Source: Elusimicrobiales bacterium
GTDB taxonomy: Bacteria > Elusimicrobiota > Elusimicrobia > Elusimicrobiales > Elusimicrobiaceae
Reading direction: 5' to 3'
Assembly (NCBI GenBank): GCA_041651175.1
Contig: JBAZJT010000001.1
Location: forward strand, 62,001 to 126,000
Length of the DNA: 64,000 nucleotides
Within the stretch, counting starts at the first letter, position 1; each line of letters begins with the position of its first letter. The translations under genes and the position numbers were made by a program. Shown here in pieces: positions 7,941-15,443 of the stretch. The notes under the pieces were generated by a model. It was given only the letters and a program-made list of their open reading frames with translations, was not told the origin of the DNA and made no database searches.

Positions 7941-8308
7941 TGGCGGAAAATTCATGCGGCTGCGGCGGAGACACAAAGCTTGTTTTCACCTGCTCGGGGT
8001 GTTCTGACTTGGGAGAAATAGCCGACAGAACCGGCAGGCAATTGTCTAAAGACGGCATTGGCAGGATGTCCTGCCTTGCGGGAATCGGCGCGGGGATAAG
8101 CGGCTTTATCGCCTCGGCAAGCGGAGCGTGCAAAACGCTGGCGATTGACGGCTGCCCGGTTGATTGCGCCAAAAAGTGCATGGAGAAGGCAAGCGTTACA
8201 AACTTCATTCACCTGCGCTTAACCGGCCTCGGCCTTGAAAAAGGCAAATCCCCAGCCAACAAGGAAAACATGGAGAAAGCTTCTGAAGCGGCCAAAAAAC
8301 TTCTTTAA
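7940..8308 (+). CDS. Cys-rich DGC-domain protein (putative zinc-binding)
   Basis: A 122-residue soluble protein with ten cysteines. Pairs occur at Cys6/Cys8 and Cys18/Cys21, and the DGC-domain signature AIDGCPVDCAKKC (68-80) follows. The family is annotated only as putative metal binding; its place inside an arsenic operon, between arsM and arsF, suggests that it binds As(III) or methylated arsenic, as a chaperone or sink. This is inference from position and cysteine content. The last 70 bases overlap an open frame of the next gene, whose preferred start lies downstream of this stop. Confidence 0.75.
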   Translation: MAENSCGCGGDTKLVFTCSGCSDLGEIADRTGRQLSKDGIGRMSCLAGIGAGISGFIASASGACKTLAIDGCPVDCAKKCMEKASVTNFIHLRLTGLGLEKGKSPANKENMEKASEAAKKLL

Positions 8309-8318
8309 CCTGAAAGCG

Positions 8319-8816
8319 ATGTTTGTTTTGGCAGCCGGCTTTGCGGCGTGTTCGCTTATGATTTGGGATGGCGGACATGCTTTTGCCGCGCCGGTTGCGA
8401 AAAAAAGCAAACCGGCGCCGGCAGCAGCCGCAAAAAAGCCCGCCCCGAAACCGGCTGAAAAGGAAACCGAAAAGAAAGCCGGAAGCAAATTGACGGTTTA
8501 TTATTTCCACGGCTACGCCCGCTGCGCTTCCTGCCGTAAAATAGAGCAGTACACAAAAGAGGCGGCGGAGAGCTTCGCCGCCGGGCAGTATGCGGGCCGC
8601 GTGGCGTTTGCCGCGCTGAATGTTGAGGAAAAGGCAAATGAGCATTTCGTAAAAGATTATCAACTCGTCTCAAAAACCGTGGTCCTTCAGCCGGAAAAAG
8701 ACGGCAAACCCGGCGCCTGGGAAAATCTTGACCGCATCTGGTTTGAATTGGGCAGCAAGGACAAATTCCTCGTCTACGTGAAAGAGCATATAGTCAAACA
8801 ACTGGAGGCCAAATAG
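8319..8816 (+). CDS. arsF: ArsF-family nitroreductase subunit, membrane-anchored thioredoxin-like
   Basis: A 165-residue protein with an N-terminal signal anchor (about 2-24), a Lys/Pro/Ala-rich linker (25-56) and a thioredoxin-like domain carrying YFHGYARCASCRK with Cys69 and Cys72. This motif and layout are those of the ArsF family, described with ArsE as reducing nitro groups of aromatic arsenicals such as roxarsone; the function is inferred by family and by the adjacent arsG. The ATG at 8319 is preferred over a TTG at 8235, which would lie inside the upstream gene, although its Shine-Dalgarno is weak. The stop TAG shares a base with the GTG start of arsG. Confidence 0.8.
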   Translation: MFVLAAGFAACSLMIWDGGHAFAAPVAKKSKPAPAAAAKKPAPKPAEKETEKKAGSKLTVYYFHGYARCASCRKIEQYTKEAAESFAAGQYAGRVAFAALNVEEKANEHFVKDYQLVSKTVVLQPEKDGKPGAWENLDRIWFELGSKDKFLVYVKEHIVKQLEAK

Positions 8817-9511
8817 TGCCGGATATTTCAATCCCGGCTGTTGCGGCCTTCTGGCTCGGGCTTTTGACGGCTATCAGCCCCTGCCCGCTGGCTACAAACC
8901 TGGCGGCGGTGTCTTATATCGGGAAATCACTGGCGGGCGCAAAGACGGCGCTGTGGTCCGGGCTGGCCTATGTCGCCGGGCGGACTTTGGTCTATGCGGT
9001 TTTAGGATTCCTGCTGGTGAAAGGCCTGGTATCCGCGCCGGGACTGTCGTTTTTCCTGCAAAAATACGGCAATCAGATACTCGGGCCGCTGTTGATAGCG
9101 GCGGGATTGTTTCTGCTGCGCGTCATCAAACTTGACTTTCTAAGCTTCGGCGTCGGCGGCGAGGGGAAATTCAAAAATTCCAAAGGCATAATCCCGTCGC
9201 TGCTGATGGGCGCGGTATTCGCGCTTTCCTTCTGTCCGGTTTCGGCGGCGCTGTATTTCGGCGCATTGGTGCCGCTTGCCGCGAAAGAATCTTCCGCCGT
9301 GATTTTGCCGGCGTTATTCGGCATCGGGACCGGCCTGCCCGTCGCGGCGTTCGCGGTGATAGCGGCCCTGGGGCTGCAATCGGCGGGGCAATTCTATCAC
9401 AACATGGCGAAAGCGGAGCGAATCGTCCGCATAGCTACCGGCGCCGTATTTGTCGGCGTGGGCGCATGGCTTTGCGTTAAGTACATACTGCCGGTAATCA
9501 CAGGAGGATAA
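8816..9511 (+). CDS. arsG: ArsG-family aromatic arsenical efflux permease (CcdA/DsbD-like)
   Basis: A 231-residue polytopic protein with six to seven hydrophobic helices in the CcdA/DsbD transmembrane fold. The paired motifs TAISPCPLATNL (about 18-29) and ALSFCPVSAALYF (about 139-151) each carry one Cys-Pro, as in LysE/CcdA-type transporters. Directly following arsF, it matches ArsG, the permease of the ArsEFG set that exports trivalent aromatic arsenicals. The start codon is GTG overlapping the arsF stop. A role as a disulfide-electron carrier across the membrane, feeding ArsF, is an alternative given the fold. Confidence 0.8.
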   Translation: MPDISIPAVAAFWLGLLTAISPCPLATNLAAVSYIGKSLAGAKTALWSGLAYVAGRTLVYAVLGFLLVKGLVSAPGLSFFLQKYGNQILGPLLIAAGLFLLRVIKLDFLSFGVGGEGKFKNSKGIIPSLLMGAVFALSFCPVSAALYFGALVPLAAKESSAVILPALFGIGTGLPVAAFAVIAALGLQSAGQFYHNMAKAERIVRIATGAVFVGVGAWLCVKYILPVITGG

Positions 9512-9512
9512 C

Positions 9513-9812
9513 ATGTCGGACAGGAAACCGTGGTATCTCGGACAGTCGCCGCTCGGCGCGGGTTACGCGCATTTTTCCAATACGGCAAAGCAAAAGACCG
9601 CGCTGGACGATAAAACCAAAGAGCTTATCAGGCTGGCGGTTGCTTCGGTATTCAGGTGCAAACACTGCACCAAGCATCATGTAAAAGACGCGCTTGCCGC
9701 CGGAGCCGGCAAAGAGGAGATAAAAGAGGCCATTCTGCTCTCCGCGCTTCAGGCCGCCGGGACGCAGCTCAACTGGCACAGGGAATTTTTTGAGGAAACC
9801 CTGAATTCATAA
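9513..9812 (+). CDS. AhpD-like carboxymuconolactone decarboxylase family protein
   Basis: A 99-residue all-helical protein with the AhpD-type redox motif Cys49-Lys-His-Cys52 followed by His56 (RCKHCTKHH), which in AhpD relays electrons for peroxide reduction. Members are common in arsenic operons, where they are thought to handle thiol or arsenic redox chemistry. A strong AGGAGG precedes the ATG by 5 bases. It lies between arsG and acr3, one base after the arsG stop. The exact substrate cannot be told from sequence. Confidence 0.85.
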   Translation: MSDRKPWYLGQSPLGAGYAHFSNTAKQKTALDDKTKELIRLAVASVFRCKHCTKHHVKDALAAGAGKEEIKEAILLSALQAAGTQLNWHREFFEETLNS

Positions 9813-9823
9813 CAGGAGGCGGC

Positions 9824-10870
9824 ATGGAAGGGCACAAACGTCTTTCGGCGATAGACCGCTATCTGACCGCGCTGATTTTCGCGGCGATGGCGCTGGGCGT
9901 GGGAATCGGTTACTTCTTCCCGTCGGTAAACAATGCCATATCGGCCATGAGCGTGGGCGCCACCTCTATCCCGATAGCCGTCGGGCTGATACTGATGATG
10001 TATCCGCCGTTGGCGAAAGTGCGCTATGAAAAGCTCCACGAGGTTTTTCAGGATAAAAAAGTCCTGACACTCTCGCTGGTTCAAAACTGGATTGTGGGGC
10101 CGATACTCATGTTCGCGCTCGCCGTGCTGTTCCTGCGCGACAGGCCGCACCTGATGTCCGGCGTGATATTGATAGGCATTGCGCGCTGCATTGCCATGGT
10201 CATTGTCTGGAACGATCTGGCCGAGGGCGACTGCGAATACTGCGCCGCGCTGGTGGGGCTGAACTCGCTGTTTCAGGTTTTCCTGTATTCGTTTTACGCT
10301 TGGGTATTTATAACTGTTCTGCCGGGCGCATTGGGTATCGGCAAAGGCATGGTGGTGAACGTAACCATGGGCGAAATAGCCAAAAGCGTGTTTATTTACC
10401 TCGGCATCCCGTTTCTGGCGGGCATGTTTACGCGATATTTCGCGGTCAAGGCAAAGGGCGAGGAATGGTATAAGCGCGAAATTCTCCGCCGCATAAGCCC
10501 CATCACGCTTATCGCCCTGCTTTTCACCATAGTGGTGATGTTTTCGCTCAAGGGGGAGTATATCGTTCAACTGCCGCTTGATGTGGCGCGGGTCGCCATT
10601 CCTCTGGCGGTATATTTTCTGCTGATGTTCTTTGTGAGCTTTTGGATGTCCTGCAAACTCGGCGTGGATTATAAGAAAACAGTGACGCTTTCATTTACCG
10701 CCGCCAGCAATAATTTTGAGCTGGCGATAGCGGTGGCGGTGGCGGTATTCGGGCTGAACTCGCAGGAGGCTTTTGCCGCCGTAATCGGCCCGCTGCTGGA
10801 AGTGCCGATACTCATAATGCTGGTCAATGTGGCGCTAAAGCTTCAAGCCAGATATTACCCATCCAGGTGA
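9824..10870 (+). CDS. acr3: Arsenite efflux permease Acr3
   Basis: A 348-residue, ten-helix transporter of the ACR3/bile-acid-sodium-symporter superfamily that extrudes As(III)-hydroxide driven by the proton gradient. The fourth-helix signature GIARCIAMVIVWNDLAEGD contains Cys122, matching the essential TM4 cysteine of Acr3 proteins, and the ninth-helix region TFTAASNNFELAIAVAV (about 290) is also diagnostic. A good AGGAGG lies before the ATG. It is the last gene of the operon. No ArsC arsenate reductase and no ArsA ATPase is present nearby. Confidence 0.96.
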   Translation: MEGHKRLSAIDRYLTALIFAAMALGVGIGYFFPSVNNAISAMSVGATSIPIAVGLILMMYPPLAKVRYEKLHEVFQDKKVLTLSLVQNWIVGPILMFALAVLFLRDRPHLMSGVILIGIARCIAMVIVWNDLAEGDCEYCAALVGLNSLFQVFLYSFYAWVFITVLPGALGIGKGMVVNVTMGEIAKSVFIYLGIPFLAGMFTRYFAVKAKGEEWYKREILRRISPITLIALLFTIVVMFSLKGEYIVQLPLDVARVAIPLAVYFLLMFFVSFWMSCKLGVDYKKTVTLSFTAASNNFELAIAVAVAVFGLNSQEAFAAVIGPLLEVPILIMLVNVALKLQARYYPSR

Positions 10871-10877
10871 TTACTAA

Positions 10878-10896
10878 CCTGAAAATTTCAAGTTAA
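10878..10896. repeat. Solo palindromic end motif after acr3
   Basis: CTGAAAATTTCAAG within TAACCTGAAA...GTTAACC resembles the terminal palindrome of the 165 bp element seen at 16531, 28235 and 45890. It marks the exact junction between the arsenic operon and the pilM fragment. Confidence 0.5.
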
Positions 10897-10898
10897 CC

Positions 10899-11023
10899 GG
10901 CTGCCCTGGTCCACGCCGACAAGCTCCTGTGGCCCCGGGAACACGCTTTTCAACGAATCTATCAAATCCGCCGCTTTCGCCATAAACCCGGTTACAGCGT
11001 ATATATATTCCCGCGCGCGCAAG
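10899..11023 (-). pseudogene. Truncated duplicate of the pilM 5' end
   Basis: A 125 bp copy of 4776-4901 in the same orientation. Read on the minus strand from ATG at 10983 it encodes 28 residues almost identical to the PilM N terminus (MAKAADLIDSLKSVFPGPQE versus MMKAADLVDSLKSVFLGPQE), with conserved reading frame. It then runs into the palindromic motif at 10878-10896 and stops at 10888. The upstream AT-rich run and the CCCGCGCGCGCAAG block are copied too. The substitutions are mainly at third positions or conservative, so the copy is either not recent or was acquired from a related strain. It cannot make a functional PilM. Confidence 0.85.
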
Positions 11024-11045
11024 ACCCATCCCCGCCCGCTCGCCA

Positions 11046-11069
11046 CCAACTGCGGAAAATGGGTATACT
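11046..11069 (+). promoter_or_regulatory. Repeat-derived promoter fragment with -10 TATACT
   Basis: CCAACTGCGGAAAATGGG (11046-11063) is directly followed by TATACT (11064-11069). The 18-base motif recurs at 34974-34991 and, inverted, at 43467-43484. TATACT lies only 6 bases from the ATG at 11076, implying a leaderless or near-leaderless transcript. No clear -35 was seen. Confidence 0.45.
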
Positions 11070-11075
11070 CTGCGC

Positions 11076-11960
11076 ATGGGTTTGATTTTTGCGTTCCTGA
11101 TGGCGCAACCCGCGCTGTGTCAGACGCGGGCTGTCCCGGCGGAGACTTCAAAATCCTCCGCGCCGGCCTCCGGAAAAAGCGCATGGATTGAAACTGCCTC
11201 GCCGCATTTCAGGATTTTCCATAAGGCGGGCTGGCTGCCCGCCGGCCTGGAGCTGGAACTGGAGCGGATTTACGGGCGAATGCGCTTTGACATGTCGCTT
11301 TTCGCGCCCTGGATGGAAAAACAGCGGACAACGGTCTATATTTATCCCTCCCGCGCGGATTACGCGGCGGGCGAGTTCGCGCCCCCGGCATGGTCACGCG
11401 GCCTGGCGCTGTATGAAAAACGCGCCATTGCCATATATGACGACGGCGACAGGGACAAGCTGCGCGGAACCGTAGCGCACGAGCTGGCGCATCTGTTTTT
11501 TGAATCCTTTTTCCAGGGGACGGATTCCCGGACGAAACTGCCTCCGGCCTGGCTTGACGAAGGCGTGGCCGTGATGATGGAGGATGCCGCCGGCGGAAGC
11601 GGTCAATGGAATGCCGCCCTCAACCGCAGCCTGCCGGAGCGGATGAAGCCTCTTAAAACCCATGTTGCGCTGCAGCCGGGCGAACACGACCCGCCGGAGG
11701 CGGTGGAGGCCTGGTATCTGGAATCTTTCGCGATGGTGAAGTTCCTGTTTTCCCCGGCGCGCCGGCTCCAGTTCAAGGGCCTCTGCGCCGAAATCCGCGC
11801 CGGACGGACGGCGGAATCAGCCCTGTGGAAAAACTACCGCTTCAAAACCCTCTCCGAACTGGATACGGAACTGCGCCTCTGGGTTTCCGGCGGCGGCAGG
11901 GGCGGCGGCTGGAAGTTCGAACCGAGGGGGGTTTCCTCCTTCCCCTTCACAAAACATTGA
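11076..11960 (+). CDS. Secreted peptidase MA family-like metalloprotease
   Basis: A 294-residue protein with an N-terminal hydrophobic signal (about 1-18). The zinc-binding HExxH motif is present as AHELAHLFFES (about 133-143), followed by the third ligand region PPAWLDEGVAV (about 155-165), the pattern of the gluzincin peptidase MA family. Its substrate is unknown; the signal suggests a periplasmic or extracellular site. The start has no Shine-Dalgarno, but a -10-like TATACT lies just upstream. The 3' end overlaps the convergent neighbour by 14 bases. Confidence 0.75.
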   Translation: MGLIFAFLMAQPALCQTRAVPAETSKSSAPASGKSAWIETASPHFRIFHKAGWLPAGLELELERIYGRMRFDMSLFAPWMEKQRTTVYIYPSRADYAAGEFAPPAWSRGLALYEKRAIAIYDDGDRDKLRGTVAHELAHLFFESFFQGTDSRTKLPPAWLDEGVAVMMEDAAGGSGQWNAALNRSLPERMKPLKTHVALQPGEHDPPEAVEAWYLESFAMVKFLFSPARRLQFKGLCAEIRAGRTAESALWKNYRFKTLSELDTELRLWVSGGGRGGGWKFEPRGVSSFPFTKH

Positions 11961-12729
11961 CTGAAGCCGCCGCCTCCCGCGTTTCGTCTATGAATGCCGG
12001 ATAGTTTTCCGCCGTTATCTGCTGGCCGTGCCGGTATAGCACCACCCAGTTGCCGCCCGCTTCCAGGGACCAGCCCCGTCGCAGCGAAAAAATGGATGCC
12101 GCTTCCGGGGTCAGGAATGCCTTGGCTTCCTTGGGCGTGGCCGATTTCATCCTGTATGCGGACGAGAAGTCGGGATGCTCAGGAAACACGAGCGGCTGGT
12201 AATTTTCCGGCGCATTCATCGTGCCGGCGATTTGAGCCGGCCATATGGCCAGCGGCGGCAACAGCCGGCGCGTCTTGAAGGCGGACACCGTCTGGCATAC
12301 GAAAACCATTCTGCCCTTGACCGGCATCGTGTAAGTGTAGTCAAAATAAAGCGATTCGCCGAACGCGCCGCCGCGCATCATGTTGGTGAATTCGTCGCCG
12401 CCCTTAAGCGCATAGAAATTGCTCATGCCGGGCTGCCTGGCGGAAGAGGTTTCTATGTTGAACAGGGGGAGTTTGCAGAATTCCTCGTTGAGCAGTTCCA
12501 CGGCCTTTCGCGTGAAACGCGCGTCCAGCCGCGCGGCTATGCTTTCGAGCGTCTGCACCCGTGCCTTGCTTTGCGAGGCTGCCACAACCGCCAGCGCCAC
12601 GGCCAGCAGCACTATGACAGCCGCGATGGAGGCGATGTCGACAGCGCGCATATTGTCGCCGGCCCATGCCGGCGCGCATGCCGCCGTCCAGACCCATGCC
12701 GCCGCGAAAGAGGCCGAAAAAAATCTCAT
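11947..12729 (-). CDS. Hypothetical signal/membrane-anchored protein
   Basis: A 260-residue protein I do not recognise. It has an apparent signal peptide (1-23, ending APAWAG), then a strong hydrophobic helix (about 32-50), a short charged coiled segment (about 55-80) and a soluble domain rich in aromatic residues. The soluble part contains RGGAFGESLYFDYTYTMP and later SLRRGWSLEAGGNWVVLYRHG, which resemble DUF3137-like or band-associated membrane proteins but not enough to name a family. It lies convergent to the peptidase gene, and a MITE-like repeat stands just upstream of its start. Confidence 0.6.
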   Translation of the reverse strand: MRFFSASFAAAWVWTAACAPAWAGDNMRAVDIASIAAVIVLLAVALAVVAASQSKARVQTLESIAARLDARFTRKAVELLNEEFCKLPLFNIETSSARQPGMSNFYALKGGDEFTNMMRGGAFGESLYFDYTYTMPVKGRMVFVCQTVSAFKTRRLLPPLAIWPAQIAGTMNAPENYQPLVFPEHPDFSSAYRMKSATPKEAKAFLTPEAASIFSLRRGWSLEAGGNWVVLYRHGQQITAENYPAFIDETREAAASVNVL

Positions 12730-12775
12730 GCAGTCTTTGTATCAAAAACACAAACCCCGCCGCAATCTCCCGGAC

Positions 12776-13038
12776 GGCACGACATCACCCATTTTTTCCA
12801 CAATTCCATGGTTTTCTGTCCCATATCACCGGAAACGACCGCGCAAATGAGGAAACAAATGCCAGAAATAACGGCGTCCCTCATTGAACGAGACACACGA
12901 AAAGGCTCTGGAACAAGGCGGGAACAACTACCGGGAACTTTTTTTTGTTCCCCTTTCGTGTGTTTCATGGTTTGATTCCGTTTTCGTTGTCGTTTGCCAA
13001 TACACCTAAGCTCTTAAAAAAAAACGGGGGATGTCGTG
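12776..13038. mobile_element. MITE-like non-coding repeat, copy B
   Basis: About 263 bp, similar over most of its length to 4913-5208. Its ends are inverted repeats: CACGACATCACCC near 12778 on the left and GGGGGATGTCGTG at 13026-13038 on the right. The 7-base CCCGGAC occurs directly at both borders (12769-12775 and 13039-13045), as expected for a target-site duplication. Internally it has the same long hairpin (near 12889-12968) with the inner GGGAACAA/TTGTTCCC pair. It fills the spacer between two divergent genes and encodes no protein. Confidence 0.7.
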
Positions 13039-13096
13039 CCCGGACAGCCTGGCCGCCGCTTTACTTGGGCGGGCGGGAAATGGGACAATACGGTCT

Positions 13097-13615
13097 ATGG
13101 AAAAAACATTCTCCCAGCTGGCGGCGGAGATGGAAAAACGCAACAGCGACATCAAATCGCTGACTAATGCGCTGAACGCGCTGGCGGGCCGCGCCGAAAT
13201 AGTGGCCAAGCAGCAAAAACGCGGCATCACCGTGCGCGACGAACAATTTGAAACCGATTTCAGGGCGGCAGGGGTCAAAACACGGGAAACCGCCGCGCTG
13301 GTGGAAGATTTTTGGGGAGCCGCATCCGCTGCGGCGCGCCGCGGCTGCGGCGCGGGCCGGGACTGCGACGAGCTGGGCGCGCGGGAGCTTGCCTCGGCCC
13401 TGCGCCAGAGCGGGCATGCCGTGTCCGGACTGGCGTCCGCTTTTCAGTACCTGCAAAACCGGTCCGCCGGGATTACCATGCGGCTGAACTGGCTGGAAAT
13501 GGAAACCGGCACGGAAACGCTGTCCCGCCTGTGCCCTAAAATGGCGGTGGCGGCGAGGGAACTGTCCAAACTCTCCGACAGGGCCAGCCTTTCCGAGCGG
13601 ACACGGCTCACCTGA
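13097..13615 (+). CDS. Hypothetical helical protein
   Basis: A 172-residue soluble, mostly helical protein without recognised domain. Residues 1-45 and 130-170 look like amphipathic coiled-coil helices, rich in Glu, Lys, Ala and Leu. The middle holds a CGAGRDC cysteine pair. No signal peptide is present. The ATG at 13097 has no Shine-Dalgarno, but a -10-like GACAAT lies 7 bases upstream, as for several other genes in this window. An upstream extension of the frame enters the MITE-like repeat and is not favoured. It overlaps the convergent gene at its 3' end by 8 bases. Confidence 0.55.
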   Translation: MEKTFSQLAAEMEKRNSDIKSLTNALNALAGRAEIVAKQQKRGITVRDEQFETDFRAAGVKTRETAALVEDFWGAASAAARRGCGAGRDCDELGARELASALRQSGHAVSGLASAFQYLQNRSAGITMRLNWLEMETGTETLSRLCPKMAVAARELSKLSDRASLSERTRLT

Positions 13616-15443
13616 ATTTAGCCGGCAGCCTCAGAAAATAAAAGGTGTTGCCCAGCCGGTCCAGCGACATGTAATCGGCCACCGGGCCGCCGGACGGGTT
13701 GGCCAGCGGTTTTGGCTGCGCGCCGGACTCCCGGTCCAGCGGCATCGTCAGAATCAAATACCCCCATCGTGACGGAGTGCCGGGCAGCGCCGTGCGCGGG
13801 ATTTCAGCCAGCATGTCGCCGCCGGGCAGCAGCGCGGTGTCGTATTCTCCGATTTTGGAAGGCCCCTGCGGCGTGGCCTGGTACAGCCGCGCCTTGCCGG
13901 AGGCGATGACCACGGCGAATTCCCACGCATCCTCCGCGGAGGCGCGGAACTGGCGCCCCTCCAGCAGATTGACCGAACCGAACCCCGGCCTGTGGTTGAG
14001 GTCTATGTAAATATCGGCCAGCAGCAGCGGCAGCAGTTCCCGGCGGGCAGCGTCGTCGGCGCGGGAGGTCTTGATTCTGAAATCCACTGAATCCGAAGTC
14101 CACCGGACAAGCACGGCGTCCGGGTTGAAAACGCCGTTTTGCGCCGGCGTAAGCGCGGCCTGGCCGGTGGCGCCGGCGGCCAGAGGGAAACCCGGCGGCA
14201 GGACGGCCCGCTTTTCCGGGTTCTGGACAAGCAGCATTCCGTCTCCCTCGGTGATGACGGCATTGCCGCCGCCCGCGGGACTGGAGACGGTTTCGGCCTC
14301 CGGCTCTCCGGAGGGCGACTCGGAATCCGACAGGGGCCGCACCAGCGAGGGCGGCATGGGCCGCTCTATCACCCGGTAGACGTTTTCAAGCATGGTTTTG
14401 AACTGGTTTTCGGCCTCGTCGGCATCGTCGGGGTCGGGGCCGGCCAGGCGCAGCAGGCGCGCGCCGGTGTCCAGCTCCGCCATAAGGGCGGAGGCCTGTT
14501 TTAGCGCCGGGGCTTTTGCCTGGCTGGCGCTGCGGTATATGCTGCACGCCTTGCGCGCCGCGCCAAGGTTGAGCAGCGCGCCCGACTGGCGCGGATTGGC
14601 GGCCCAGGGGCTGTAATCGCCGCTCCAGGGCGGCGGGAAATACGCCGCCCCGCCCGTTGACTGCGCCACGGTCGTAGAAGGCGCAACCGCCAGCGCCGCG
14701 CTTACCGTCATGTATTTCAGACCGCGCGGGGACAGCGCCAGGTTCCGCAGCGCGCCGCGCAGCGCGGAGGCTGTTGCGGTGTCTACCAGCGTCTCGTCTA
14801 TGGCGGCAAAAACGGGGGCGGCGGAAACCGCAGCCGAGGCAAGCAGCAGTTCTAACGCGGCGGTGTCCCTGGCGGTTTCAAAAGAGACCAGCTTCACGCC
14901 GCTGGATTCCAGCACGGCAAATTCCTGACTTGCGCCGCGCCCGCAGGCCAGCCATTTCAGCCCGTAGGTCGCGGCCAGCGGCACGAAATCCGGGGTGAGG
15001 CCGCCTCCGGCGGGCGTCCAGCCCTCCGGCGGCTGCTTGTGGATTTTTTTGTAACCCTCCAGCCCCAGATACAGGGAATAGGCCGCCTCGTCCATCCTGT
15101 CTGCCCAGAGGCTGTAGCCGCCCTTGCCCTGCCAGTTTACGTATGCGCTGGACGGCGAAAACAAAAGCGGCAGGACGGGGTCGCCCGCCATGCGCAGCGG
15201 CAGTTCCAGCCTGCCGGAGGCGGAGAGGGCGCGCATTTTCTCGCGCTCCGCGGCGGGGACGGAGGCCGCCGGAACCGCGACGGTCAGGCCAAAGCCGGAA
15301 TTCCCGCCCATGGAGTCCATGACTTCCTGGCGGGGCGCGTCCGGGGCCGGCAGCCACAAAAGCGCGACGGAACCCTTCCCCCCGTCCGCGCCGCAAAGCC
15401 GGGCGGATAAAATCAGCAGAAACGCTGCTAAAAATCTTTTCAT
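13608..15443 (-). CDS. GH57-like protein with glucodextranase-C-like binding domain
   Basis: A 611-residue exported protein (signal peptide about 1-19). The N-terminal part (about 25-370) resembles the (beta/alpha)7 fold of GH57 glycoside hydrolases or NodB-like domains; it contains SPSSAYVNWQGKGGYSLW and GLTPDFVPLAATYGLKWL but I could not place catalytic residues with certainty. The C-terminal part (about 420-610) matches the DOMON-like module found at the end of glucodextranases (YIDLNHRPGFGSVNLL and GYLILTMP). It may act on or bind alpha-glucans in the envelope. It overlaps the next upstream gene by 4 bases; that gene encodes a glycogen-binding-like domain, supporting a polysaccharide role. 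Confidence 0.7.
   Translation of the reverse strand: MKRFLAAFLLILSARLCGADGGKGSVALLWLPAPDAPRQEVMDSMGGNSGFGLTVAVPAASVPAAEREKMRALSASGRLELPLRMAGDPVLPLLFSPSSAYVNWQGKGGYSLWADRMDEAAYSLYLGLEGYKKIHKQPPEGWTPAGGGLTPDFVPLAATYGLKWLACGRGASQEFAVLESSGVKLVSFETARDTAALELLLASAAVSAAPVFAAIDETLVDTATASALRGALRNLALSPRGLKYMTVSAALAVAPSTTVAQSTGGAAYFPPPWSGDYSPWAANPRQSGALLNLGAARKACSIYRSASQAKAPALKQASALMAELDTGARLLRLAGPDPDDADEAENQFKTMLENVYRVIERPMPPSLVRPLSDSESPSGEPEAETVSSPAGGGNAVITEGDGMLLVQNPEKRAVLPPGFPLAAGATGQAALTPAQNGVFNPDAVLVRWTSDSVDFRIKTSRADDAARRELLPLLLADIYIDLNHRPGFGSVNLLEGRQFRASAEDAWEFAVVIASGKARLYQATPQGPSKIGEYDTALLPGGDMLAEIPRTALPGTPSRWGYLILTMPLDRESGAQPKPLANPSGGPVADYMSLDRLGNTFYFLRLPAKFR

Noticed and set aside
4913..13038. 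Composite transposon bounded by the two MITE-like copies
   Set aside because: The copies have separate flanking duplications and no transposase lies between them, so independent insertions are simpler; the pilM duplication explains the ars boundary better.
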